Shown one piece after another: positions 1-7,190 of a DNA stretch of 22,077 bases. The DNA is taken from the IMG/VR virus record IMGVR_UViG_3300017917_001303, positions 1 through 22,077 of that record; one strand, 5' to 3'. Origin of the DNA: a virus. The position numbers were made by a program, and so were the translations under genes. Below the pieces are notes generated by a model, which was not told the DNA's origin, ran no database searches, and was given only the letters and a program-made list of their open reading frames with translations. Every line of letters starts with the position of its first letter. Within the stretch, counting starts at the first letter, position 1.

Positions 1-786
1 GCCAGGACGATCAGGTTTGGCCATTTCGCTAAAGCCTTCCGGATTTTGTACCTGAGTTAATTCTGTCTTTCCGTTACTGTCTGTTTGTAGCGTAAAAAAG
101 CTGTTAGTATCGTAACCACTTTGTTGTGTTTCTGAAACAGCTTCTTCGAGAATTGCATTATTGATCTGCATTTCTCTTTCATAGGTGCTTAGAACATCTC
201 TAAGTGTATTGCCTCCTGGAGATTCTTCATCTGCAGGCAAGTCAAGAATATCTTTAAATTCCTGTCCGTCGTAAATTTGTTTAAGTTTTAGTCTATACAA
301 GTGTGGATACCAGGTTTGACTAAATCCTTCTGCGGCTCTAGTAACTTCTTCTACAACATAGAATCTTTTAAGAGCTTGAGCATAATCATTGAGAGCATAC
401 TCGTCTTTTAAATGAGGTAATTCGATAACATCACCGGGCATAATTTTACGCCCTAGCGTTTTAACACTACTGCGAATATGTATAGTCATAAACAGAGTGT
501 CGTTGGTTAAAAATAGTCCAAATTGGCTTAGATTAAAATCTAAGTCCTGTACGTTGTAGATTACTCTATGAACATATATATCAGGGTCGTATTTTCTGTC
601 ACGGTTTTCACCAAACATTACGTCCTGTATTTGTGTTTCGTCTTTTACTGTAGTACCGTCGTCTGTTCCTATATATTTGTGTATTAGGATATCAGTACCG
701 CCAACAGTAAACATTTCTAGAATTTGTCTGTCTAGAAATTCGTAATCTTTACCTTTTTCTGGTTTATATAGAGATAGTCTTGGCAT
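1..786 (-). CDS. 14: Neck protein, T4 gp14-like (3' end outside window)
   Basis: This gene begins at the ATG whose complement is 784-786 and stays open for 262 codons to the window edge, so its C-terminus is missing. By family, gp14 joins gp13 in the neck that closes the filled head and receives the tail. Seen directly: an FGEN segment near residues 58-61, a QFGLFLTNDTL segment near 88-98, MPGDVIELP at 116-124 and FYVVEEV at 142-148. This order resembles T4 gp14 (FGED, NFGM, EGDLIYFP, FEINWVEP). T4 gp14 is 256 aa, so this version is longer. In T4, gp13 and gp14 are co-transcribed; here gp14 points away from gp13. There is no Shine-Dalgarno sequence, and a late promoter box ends 5 nt before the ATG, suggesting a leaderless mRNA. 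The assignment rests on pattern resemblance, not an alignment. Confidence 0.65.
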   Translation of the reverse strand, partial: MPRLSLYKPEKGKDYEFLDRQILEMFTVGGTDILIHKYIGTDDGTTVKDETQIQDVMFGENRDRKYDPDIYVHRVIYNVQDLDFNLSQFGLFLTNDTLFMTIHIRSSVKTLGRKIMPGDVIELPHLKDEYALNDYAQALKRFYVVEEVTRAAEGFSQTWYPHLYRLKLKQIYDGQEFKDILDLPADEESPGGNTLRDVLSTYEREMQINNAILEEAVSETQQSGYDTNSFFTLQTDSNGKTELTQVQNPEGFSEMAKPDRPG

Positions 787-791
787 ACGTA

Positions 792-799
792 TATTTATC
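792..799 (-). promoter_or_regulatory. T4-type late promoter box for gp14
   Basis: The minus strand reads GATAAATA, matching the NATAAATA/TATAAATA late consensus. Five bases (TACGT) separate it from the gp14 ATG. In T4 the start site is about 6 nt past the box, which would place +1 on the A of the ATG. Confidence 0.6.
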
Positions 800-804
800 G
801 TAGC

Positions 805-812
805 GATAAATA
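805..812 (+). promoter_or_regulatory. T4-type late promoter box for gp13
   Basis: GATAAATA on the plus strand, 17 nt before the gp13 ATG. The predicted start near 818 leaves a short leader containing GGAG at 819-822. Confidence 0.65.
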
Positions 813-829
813 CTGTACGGAGAACCCAT

Positions 830-1588
830 ATGGCAGATTTAAAGACGCAAAAACAAGAAGTATTTGACTACGTTTACGCTTCGCTTGGCGGAGGTATGGT
901 TGATGTTGAGCTTGATCCTATACACTACGAAACTGCGCTAACTAAAGCACTAACTCGTTTCCGTCAAAGATCTGACAATTCTGTAGAAGAAAGCTATGTG
1001 TTTTTAAAGACAGTTATTGATCAAAACGAATACACACTTCCTAGTGAAATAGTAGAAGTTCGTCAAATTTTCCGTAGAAGCATAGGTAGTAGAACAGGGG
1101 GCGGAGATGGCGGAACATTGTTTGAACCGTTTAATCTAGCATACACTAATACCTATCTTTTAAGTTCGTCAAATATGGGCGGCTTAGCAACTTATGATCT
1201 GTTTTCACAATATCAAGAGCTTGTGGGTCGTATGTTTGGATCCTTTATTGAATTTAAATGGAATCCTGCAACTAAAAAATTAGTAATTCTACAAAGACCT
1301 AGAGCAGAAGAAACACTAATGCTTTACGTTTATAACTACAGACCTGATAGTCAATTGCTTGAAGACTATCTAGCTAAACAATGGATTAAGGACTACACTT
1401 TAGCGGCTTGTAAATACATGCTTGGCGAAGCTAGAAGTAAATTTGCTACTATTGCAGGACCACAAGGCGGCGGCGCACTGAACGGCGATAGCTTAAAGTC
1501 GGAAGCTCAGGCAGAAATGGAAAAACTTGAAACTGAAGTGTCTACAGCAGTAGCAGGCGGCAATGGCTATGGATTCTTAATAGGCTAA
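830..1588 (+). CDS. 13: Neck protein, T4 gp13-like
   Basis: This 252-residue protein resembles T4 gp13, the head-tail neck protein that binds gp14 and completes the head. The N-terminus has the family pattern of a helix followed by LGGGMVDVELDP (T4: LGAPVINVELTP). A glycine-rich middle (SRTGGGDGG, MGG) and the end GNGYGFLIG (T4: PPFGILVG) are also shared. T4 gp13 is 309 aa, so this one is shorter. Start: ATG at 830 with GGAG at 819-822 and a late promoter box at 805-812. The next gene begins 1 nt after the stop, implying translational coupling. Its usual partner gp14 lies upstream in the opposite direction, an inversion relative to T4. Confidence 0.8.
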   Translation: MADLKTQKQEVFDYVYASLGGGMVDVELDPIHYETALTKALTRFRQRSDNSVEESYVFLKTVIDQNEYTLPSEIVEVRQIFRRSIGSRTGGGDGGTLFEPFNLAYTNTYLLSSSNMGGLATYDLFSQYQELVGRMFGSFIEFKWNPATKKLVILQRPRAEETLMLYVYNYRPDSQLLEDYLAKQWIKDYTLAACKYMLGEARSKFATIAGPQGGGALNGDSLKSEAQAEMEKLETEVSTAVAGGNGYGFLIG

Positions 1589-1589
1589 T

Positions 1590-1982
1590 ATGAAAATACG
1601 TGATATAATTAACGAAGCCGTTGGCCCAGCACCTAAGCTCACTGCAAAAATTAAAAAACTGCCTCACAGAATCACTGATTCATTACCTGGCACCTTTGTT
1701 CAAAAAGAACTTAGAAACACTGACCCTTACATGCAATATCGTTACGGTATGGCCGTGGCAGCGGCTCTTGCACTTGAGAGGGGTGAATTAACCGTTGACG
1801 ACTTTGAACAAGAAAGCGAATTTGCTGAAAATTTAACTCAAGTAGCGTATACTGTTGAAGAAGAAGAAATCATTAGATTGGCTAGTAAACTAATGGATAT
1901 AACTCCTACTCGAATTGCTGACTCTAAGAGTAGTGAAACTGGTAGCGTTAATACAGTAAGTCCTGTTCCAAAACAAAAATAA
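1590..1982 (+). CDS. Conserved small phage protein with capsid-targeting-like N-terminus, function unknown
   Basis: I do not recognise a characterised function for this 130-residue protein. The N-terminus MKIRDIINEA is short, charged and hydrophobic and contains I-N-E followed by A. This fits the L/I-x-E cleavage rule of the T4 prohead protease gp21 and resembles the capsid targeting sequences of T4 internal proteins. The middle contains a NTDPYMQYRYGMAVAAAL segment, and there is an acidic stretch, VEEEEII, near residue 93. From memory, similar proteins occur in other marine T4-like phages. It starts 1 nt after the gp13 stop without a clear Shine-Dalgarno of its own, so it is probably coupled to gp13 and expressed late. 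A virion-internal or neck-associated role is an inference only. Confidence 0.65.
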   Translation: MKIRDIINEAVGPAPKLTAKIKKLPHRITDSLPGTFVQKELRNTDPYMQYRYGMAVAAALALERGELTVDDFEQESEFAENLTQVAYTVEEEEIIRLASKLMDITPTRIADSKSSETGSVNTVSPVPKQK

Positions 1983-1987
1983 AAATC

Positions 1988-2016
1988 TTGACAAGTATTA
2001 CCCTTGATGCTAATAT
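1988..2016 (+). promoter_or_regulatory. Sigma70-type promoter for gene 1 (early/middle)
   Basis: TTGACA at 1988-1993, a 17-nt spacer, then TAATAT at 2011-2016. The -35 is perfect; the -10 matches TATAAT at 4 of 6 positions, with further TATA-like bases downstream. The 9-mer CTTGACAAG is identical to that in the gp32 promoter. Confidence 0.65.
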
Positions 2017-2037
2017 ATAAAATATTAGGGGTAATTT

Positions 2038-2718
2038 ATGATTATAGGTATATGCGGTTTTATTGGCTCGGGCAAAGACACCGTAGCAGACTATCTAGTT
2101 AACTTTCACGAATTTCGTAGGGAAAGTTTTGCATCAACTCTTAAAGATGCGGTAAGTGCAGTTTTTGGTTGGAATCGAACTCTGCTCGAAGGTCGGACAA
2201 AAGAGGCTCGAGAATGGCGCGAACAAGTAGATCCGTGGTGGGCACAACGACTAGACATGCCCAATTTAACTCCTAGATGGGTACTGCAATATTGGGGCAC
2301 AGAAGTTTGCCGCAAAAGTTTTCATGATGATATATGGATTGCTAGTTTAGAAAACAAACTGCGCAATTCTAAAGATGATGTAGTAATTTCAGATTGTCGT
2401 TTTCCTAACGAAATTAAAAGCATTAAAGATGCAGGCGGTATTATAATTTGGGTTAAACGCGGTGATCTCCCAGAATGGTATGATCTAGCAGTACAAGCAA
2501 ATCAAGGTATTAATCTTGCTGTACAAGACCTTAAAATGAAGAAAATTCATGCTTCTGAAACAGCATGGGTTGGCACAGAGTTTGACTACGAATTAGATAA
2601 TAATGGCACTATTGAAGAATTATTTGCTAGTGTTAGAAATCTGGTCGAAGATCGCCTTGTTTCCAACGAACGCCCTCTTTCTGAAGAACCCGTTGACAAT
2701 TTGCGCATATTGTCTTAA
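2038..2718 (+). CDS. 1: Deoxynucleoside monophosphate kinase, T4 gp1-like
   Basis: This 226-residue P-loop kinase phosphorylates dNMPs to dNDPs, feeding phage DNA synthesis. Seen directly: the Walker A loop GFIGSGKDT at residues 7-15, a LTPRWVLQYWGTEVCR helix near 77-92 (T4 gp1: RRLMQALGTDLI), VVISDCRFPNE at 115-125 (the T4 VPDTRQ-like strand), and a C-terminal NNGTIEELFASVRN segment (T4: NDGSLEELFSKIKN). The start ATG follows AGGGG at 2027-2031 with normal spacing. Unlike its neighbours it has a sigma70-type promoter, which fits early expression. T4 gp1 ends at about residue 207 of this protein; here about 19 extra residues follow, and these lie in the stretch that overlaps the opposing HNH gene. 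Confidence 0.85.
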   Translation: MIIGICGFIGSGKDTVADYLVNFHEFRRESFASTLKDAVSAVFGWNRTLLEGRTKEAREWREQVDPWWAQRLDMPNLTPRWVLQYWGTEVCRKSFHDDIWIASLENKLRNSKDDVVISDCRFPNEIKSIKDAGGIIIWVKRGDLPEWYDLAVQANQGINLAVQDLKMKKIHASETAWVGTEFDYELDNNGTIEELFASVRNLVEDRLVSNERPLSEEPVDNLRILS

Positions 2719-2971
2719 GGTTACTGGGCCTACAGTTTTCTAAATTTCCGTCTACATGAAACACGTTGAATTGTTCAGCGTGTTTACTCTTGAATCCGCA
2801 CTTCTCGCACTGATTCTTTTTCTCATAACCTGATTGCTTCCATTTAGGTATGCCATGGCCTATGCCGCCATGTTTGAGACATATCTCACACTTCTTCCTA
2901 TAGAAGGTTTTACCTTCTTTTTTATAGTTAACGGCTGCTGGCCGTAGTCCGCATTGGCATAATGGTCTCAT
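2633..2971 (-). CDS. HNH-type zinc-finger protein (possible endonuclease)
   Basis: This 112-residue protein has three Cys pairs in its N-terminal half (C5/C7, C28/C31, C55/C58) and a C-terminal FHVDGN...NLKTICANC block with H72, D74, N84 and C89/C92. That is the layout of a zinc-stapled HNH nuclease fold, and the family is common in marine T4-like phages. It could be a homing-type nuclease or an HNH-derived DNA-binding protein; the classical second catalytic His is not obvious, so activity is uncertain. Start: ATG at 2971, with GGTGAGG about 10 nt upstream on the minus strand. It is convergent with gene 1 and its last 86 nt overlap the kinase C-terminus. A TATAAT-like element lies near 3011-3016 on the minus strand, without a good -35. 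Confidence 0.7.
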   Translation of the reverse strand: MRPLCQCGLRPAAVNYKKEGKTFYRKKCEICLKHGGIGHGIPKWKQSGYEKKNQCEKCGFKSKHAEQFNVFHVDGNLENCRPSNLKTICANCQRVLQKEGVRWKQGDLRPDF

Positions 2972-3038
2972 AGTGTATTTACCTCACCTTTTTTACCCCT
3001 TTTTCGTGCTATTATAAACCCTGTTTTGTGCCAAATGT

Positions 3039-3046
3039 GGTAAATA
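3039..3046 (+). promoter_or_regulatory. Late promoter-like box for gp18
   Basis: GGTAAATA; the last six bases match the late consensus. The predicted start near 3052 gives a leader of about 30 nt with AGGAGA at 3070-3075 before the sheath ATG at 3082. Confidence 0.5.
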
Positions 3047-3081
3047 TATACAACAAAAACTATTCCAACAGGAGATATAGA

Positions 3082-6000
3082 ATGGCTTTAACATCACCAG
3101 GAGTACAGGTTAGCGTTGTAGACGAAAGTTTCTACACTCCCGCTGAACCAGGTACTACACCAGTTATATTTGTTGCCACTGCTGAAAATAAAACCAATGC
3201 ATCAGGATCGGGCATTGCGCAGGGCACACTAGCACAGAACGCAGGTAAACCTTACTTGCTAACTTCACAGAGAGACTTAGCTGATACGTTTGGCGATCCA
3301 GTTTTCCAAATTGACGCTAACAACAATCCTATCCACGGTAGCGAACTTAACGAATACGGTTTGCAGGCTGCTTACAGTTTCTTAGGTGTAAGCAACAGAG
3401 CATGGGTTGTTAGAGCTCCTATCGATTTAAATCTTTTAAGACCAAGCGCAACAGTACCTGCGGCTGATCCAGAAGCTGGAACATACTGGTTAGATACACA
3501 AGTGTCACAGTTTGGTATTCAAGAGTGGAATGGTAATCCTATAACTGTTACTGGTGGACAGAGCTTTACTAACAAAGTACCTCTTGTACTAACTGAAGTA
3601 GCACAAGTTGTAGGTAGCGAATCTAATCCTGGCGCTCCTCTAGGATCAATTGGCCAAATTGGCGACTATGCTGTTGTAGCTGTATCAAATCTAAATACTT
3701 TCTGGTACAGAAATTCCAGCGGTACTTGGGTTGAAGTTGGCAGCGAAGACTGGAAGGCAAGCTGGCCTACAGTAAAAGGCACTACAGCAAGTCCATCATT
3801 AGTTGCAGGAACTTTTGTACTTAATGATTCTCAAGTAACTGTTACAGAAGGTATGACCGTTGCTCAACTTGCCGCGGCAATTAACGGACTTAACATCGTT
3901 GGTATTACAGCCGGTGTAGAAGATAACAGATTAGTAATTTTCAGTAACGGTTCTGTGTCAGGACCTGACTCAACTTTATCTGGAACAGTAGTATTAGCTA
4001 AAGGTACAGGCGGAGATAACTTGGTTGCTTTAGGTATTTTAACAGCAAACCAGTCAACTGACACATTCTATCCACCTGCACTACAAATTTCTAAGCACAC
4101 ACAAGTTCCAGAATTTAAAGAAACAAATTCTAACCCACGTCCTACAGGTTCTGTATGGATTAAGACAACAGAACCAAATGCAGGGGCACGTTGGAGAGTT
4201 AAACTTTGGAACACAGAAACAAGACTATGGGAAACTATAGAAGCTCCAATTTATCCAACTGCTCAACAAGCAATCTACGAGCTTGATAGAACAGGCGGTG
4301 GCCAGAATCTTTCAATTGGTGCATTGTTTATACAGAGCAACGTAGCAGGTGATACAAATCCTCTAGCTACATTTAAGATTTATAGAAGAAGTGCCGCAGG
4401 CAGCACTAGTATTAGATCAGCAATTATTACAGGCCTATCAGATACAGGCGGTACTGGCTACGATCTAATTATTTCTGCAACAGCACCAGGTAGCGCAACA
4501 TTTAGCACACCTACAACAGTTACAATAGCAAACTCAGTGCTAGGCAATACTGCGGCAGATGCAACAGCAATAGCTCAAGCAATTACTTCTGCAAGCGTAC
4601 CATTTGTTACTGCTGAAGTTGATAGTGCTAACAGAGTTATTATTAGACATACACGCGGCGGCGAAATCCGCTTAGTTGACGGTCAAGGTTCAAACGCAGG
4701 CATCTTTACAGCACTAGGAATTAGTCCTTATGTTGATGCTAATACAGGAACATTAAATGTTTCTTTTGAGCCAGGTACTGACGGTGATACAAGTCCAAGA
4801 GAACTTAGAGCAAGCAACTGGAGACCATTAGTCTACACAGCAAGCCCAGATGCACCTACAACATTAGCTGAAGACGGCACATTATGGTATAATTCTATTG
4901 TCGACGAAGTTGATATTTTAGTTAACAACGGAACAACATGGGTTGGTTATCAATTTGCTGGCGGTGCTGGTATTGATGCAAGTCCATTGTACAATGTATC
5001 CGATGGCTTAAAGACTGATCCAAACGGTCCTATTGTTAGTGCAACTAGACCAAGCAAGCAAACCGACGGTACTGATCTAGTAACAGGCGATTTATGGATT
5101 GATACAAGTGATATTGAAAATTATCCTGTAATCTACAGATATCGTGAAGCAACTGATCGCTGGGAATTAATTGACAGCACAGATCAAACCACAGAAGACG
5201 GCGTACTGTTTGCTGATGCAAGATACAGCCTAACAGGTGAATCAAGTGCTAAGGCAGAAATTGTAGACCTATTAGGTAGTGCGTATCTAGACCCAGACTG
5301 TCCAGATCCTGCATTATATCCAAAAGGAATGTTACTATGGAATACACGTCGTTCAGGCTTTAACGTTAAGAAGTTTGTTCGTAACTACATCGACACCGGT
5401 GCTAAGAACACAAGACTTGCAGATGCTGACATGAGAAACTATTATCCACATCGTTGGGTAACAGAAAGTGGTAACCAAGCTGACGGTTCTGGTAGCTTTG
5501 GACGTAAAGCACAACGTAAAGTTGTTTTACAGGCAATGCAGGCAGTTATTAACAATAACGATGATATCCGTGATGACGAATCAAGAATATTCAACCTAAT
5601 CGCTGCTCCAGGATATCCTGAGCTTATTGGCGAAATGGTAAGTCTAAACTACGATCGTGGTTTAACTGGATTTGTAATCGGTGATTCACCAGCTAGATTA
5701 CCAGCTAACGCTACTGCTCTAAATGATTGGGCAAGTAACGTAGCAGGTGCTGTTGAAGACAACGACGAAGGTTTAACAACACGTGACGAATACTTGGCTG
5801 TGTTCTATCCATGGGGCTTTACAAGCGACAACTTTGGTAACAACGTTGTTGTTCCTCCAAGCCACATGATGCTAAGAACAATCGCTCTAAGCGACGGTAT
5901 TAGCAATCCTTGGTTTGCACCAGCAGGAACACGCCGTGGTGGTATTACAAATGCAAGCTCAACAGGTTATATTAACGGCGAAGGCGAGTTCGTAAGCGTA

Positions 6001-6441
6001 ACTCTAAACGAAGGTCAAAGAGATACACTATATTCAAACGCTGTTAACCCAATCACTACAATTTCTGGTGCAGGTCTTGTTAACTACGGTCAAAAGACAC
6101 GCTCAAGAGGTACAAGTGCATTGAATAGAATCAACGTAGCAAGACTTGTAGTATATCTACGTAGTCAACTTAACCAGTTAGCTAAACCATACATCTTTGA
6201 ACCTAACGATAAGATCACAAGAGATGAAATTAAGCAACAGGTTGAGAGCTTGCTACTTGAACTAGTTGGTCAAAGAGCTATTTACGACTACCTAGTTGTT
6301 TGTGACGAGTCTAACAACACTCCAAACAGAATTGACCGCAATGAACTATATGTAGACGTTGCAATTGAACCTGTTAAGGCAATTGAATTCATTTACATTC
6401 CATTGCGCTTAAAGAACACTGGAGAAATAGCGAGTCTCTAA
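3082..6441 (+). CDS. 18: Contractile tail sheath protein, gp18, greatly enlarged
   Basis: This sheath protein forms the contractile outer tube. The start is ATG at 3082 (MALTSPGVQVSVVDES), preceded by AGGAGA at 3070-3075; an in-frame ATG at 3028 has no ribosome binding site and would add 18 non-family residues. The product is 1119 aa, against 659 for T4 gp18. The conserved parts are the N-terminal domain (residues 1-120) and the C-terminal third (from about residue 755), including SRGTSALNRINVARLVVYLR and the final EPVKAIEFIYIPLRL. The middle (about 130-740) is an insertion with four G-x-x-W-x-x-T/S motifs (residues 133, 356, 599, 669), each followed by a second Trp segment. It also has two flagellin/hook-IN-like stretches (about 243-323 and 470-550). 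These inserts probably project from the sheath surface. Confidence 0.93.
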   Translation: MALTSPGVQVSVVDESFYTPAEPGTTPVIFVATAENKTNASGSGIAQGTLAQNAGKPYLLTSQRDLADTFGDPVFQIDANNNPIHGSELNEYGLQAAYSFLGVSNRAWVVRAPIDLNLLRPSATVPAADPEAGTYWLDTQVSQFGIQEWNGNPITVTGGQSFTNKVPLVLTEVAQVVGSESNPGAPLGSIGQIGDYAVVAVSNLNTFWYRNSSGTWVEVGSEDWKASWPTVKGTTASPSLVAGTFVLNDSQVTVTEGMTVAQLAAAINGLNIVGITAGVEDNRLVIFSNGSVSGPDSTLSGTVVLAKGTGGDNLVALGILTANQSTDTFYPPALQISKHTQVPEFKETNSNPRPTGSVWIKTTEPNAGARWRVKLWNTETRLWETIEAPIYPTAQQAIYELDRTGGGQNLSIGALFIQSNVAGDTNPLATFKIYRRSAAGSTSIRSAIITGLSDTGGTGYDLIISATAPGSATFSTPTTVTIANSVLGNTAADATAIAQAITSASVPFVTAEVDSANRVIIRHTRGGEIRLVDGQGSNAGIFTALGISPYVDANTGTLNVSFEPGTDGDTSPRELRASNWRPLVYTASPDAPTTLAEDGTLWYNSIVDEVDILVNNGTTWVGYQFAGGAGIDASPLYNVSDGLKTDPNGPIVSATRPSKQTDGTDLVTGDLWIDTSDIENYPVIYRYREATDRWELIDSTDQTTEDGVLFADARYSLTGESSAKAEIVDLLGSAYLDPDCPDPALYPKGMLLWNTRRSGFNVKKFVRNYIDTGAKNTRLADADMRNYYPHRWVTESGNQADGSGSFGRKAQRKVVLQAMQAVINNNDDIRDDESRIFNLIAAPGYPELIGEMVSLNYDRGLTGFVIGDSPARLPANATALNDWASNVAGAVEDNDEGLTTRDEYLAVFYPWGFTSDNFGNNVVVPPSHMMLRTIALSDGISNPWFAPAGTRRGGITNASSTGYINGEGEFVSVTLNEGQRDTLYSNAVNPITTISGAGLVNYGQKTRSRGTSALNRINVARLVVYLRSQLNQLAKPYIFEPNDKITRDEIKQQVESLLLELVGQRAIYDYLVVCDESNNTPNRIDRNELYVDVAIEPVKAIEFIYIPLRLKNTGEIASL
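3478..5190 (+). repeat. Degenerate internal protein repeats in the tail sheath
   Basis: Four copies of a G-x-x-W-x-x-T/S motif begin at 3478, 4147, 4876 and 5086, each followed by a second Trp (QEW, RLW, TTW, DRW). The first two are the heads of modules about 225-240 residues long that each include a hook-IN-like segment (about 3808-4050 and 4489-4731). Similarity is at protein level only; the DNA has diverged. Confidence 0.55.
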
Positions 6442-6444
6442 TAT

Positions 6445-6452
6445 GATAAATA
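6445..6452 (+). promoter_or_regulatory. Late promoter box for gp19
   Basis: GATAAATA lies just after the gp18 stop, with predicted start near 6458. It gives the abundant tube protein its own late transcript in addition to read-through from gp18. Confidence 0.65.
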
Positions 6453-6475
6453 CTAACGAATTAGGAGCAAGTTAA

Positions 6476-7102
6476 ATGGCAATTTCAACACTATCAAAAA
6501 TTACGGTGCCACTTGCTAGTGGAGACTCCGCTAGCACACAGGGCTTGTTGATGCCGAAGCTCCAGTACCGCTTCAGAGTGTCACTGGAAAACTTTGGTGT
6601 ATCAACACCGACAACTGAATTAACAAAACAGGTTGTGGACATTACTCGTCCTACGGTTGCATTTGAACCGATGGAAATACATGCTTACAACTCTAAAGCA
6701 TATCTAGCAGGTAAGCACACTTGGTCGCCAATTACACTTAACTTGCGTGAAGATGTTAATAACGCTGTTCAGAAACTTGTCGGCGAACAGTTACAGAAAC
6801 AATTTGACTTTTATGAGCAGAGTTCTGCGGCATCAGGTCAAGATTACAAGTTTACAACACGTATTGAGATTCTAGACGGTGGTAACGGTGCTAACACACC
6901 AAACGTATTAGAAACTTTTGAATTATACGGTTGTTTTGTTACAAATGCTAACTACAACACATTAGCATATTCTGCTAACGAACCTGTAACAATCACACTA
7001 GAAATACAGTATGATAATGCAATCCAAACACCGCAAGGTACTGGTATTGGTACTGCTGTAGGACGCGGTCTAGGTACTCTAATTACCGGCGGCGGCGCAT
7101 AA
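6476..7102 (+). CDS. 19: Tail tube protein, T4 gp19-like
   Basis: This 208-residue protein builds the inner tail tube through which DNA passes. It follows the sheath gene directly, as in T4. Family signs are the N-terminal strand LQYRFRVSLENFGV near residues 29-42, a central THGW-like strand (GKHTWSPITLNLRED, about 79-93), and a C-terminal ANYNTLAYSANEPVTITLEIQYDNA segment corresponding to the T4 LQLDWDSNNEIQTFEVTLALDYW end. T4 gp19 is 163 aa; the extra length is an N-terminal Ser/Thr-rich extension and a glycine-rich tail. The start is ATG at 6476 with AGGAG at about 6463-6467. An intrinsic terminator follows at 7126-7149. Confidence 0.88.
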   Translation: MAISTLSKITVPLASGDSASTQGLLMPKLQYRFRVSLENFGVSTPTTELTKQVVDITRPTVAFEPMEIHAYNSKAYLAGKHTWSPITLNLREDVNNAVQKLVGEQLQKQFDFYEQSSAASGQDYKFTTRIEILDGGNGANTPNVLETFELYGCFVTNANYNTLAYSANEPVTITLEIQYDNAIQTPQGTGIGTAVGRGLGTLITGGGA

Positions 7103-7125
7103 TAGTTAATACAGTAACACTAAAG

Positions 7126-7149
7126 AAGGGGGCTTTGGCTCCCTTTTTT
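7126..7149 (+). terminator. Intrinsic terminator after gp19
   Basis: AAGGGGGCT (7126-7134) pairs with GGCTCCCTT (7137-7145), allowing G-U pairs, and is followed by six Ts (7144-7149). It ends the gp18-gp19 unit, so the next gene needs its own promoter. Confidence 0.85.
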
Positions 7150-7174
7150 ATTATCTAGTCACTTAATCTTATCA

Positions 7175-7182
7175 GATAAATA
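7175..7182 (+). promoter_or_regulatory. Late promoter box for the gp54-like gene
   Basis: GATAAATA ends 8 nt before the ATG at 7191. With T4 geometry the mRNA would begin about 3 nt before the start codon, and no Shine-Dalgarno is present. Confidence 0.6.
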
Positions 7183-7190
7183 TTAACACT

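Larger units (their letters stand above)
792..812. repeat. Perfect inverted repeat holding two divergent late promoter boxes
   Basis: TATTTATCG (792-800), spacer TAG, CGATAAATA (804-812): a perfect 9-bp inverted repeat. Each arm carries one late promoter box, facing outward toward gp14 (minus) and gp13 (plus). Confidence 0.8.

Noticed and set aside
2976-2983. GGTAAATA on the minus strand as a late promoter for the HNH gene
   Set aside because: It lies only 4 nt before the ATG and overlaps the gene's own GGTGAGG ribosome binding site, so the transcript must start further upstream.
3028-3081. An N-terminal extension of the tail sheath from ATG 3028
   Set aside because: It lacks a ribosome binding site and spans the probable late promoter box; ATG 3082 has AGGAGA and a family-like MALTSPGV start.
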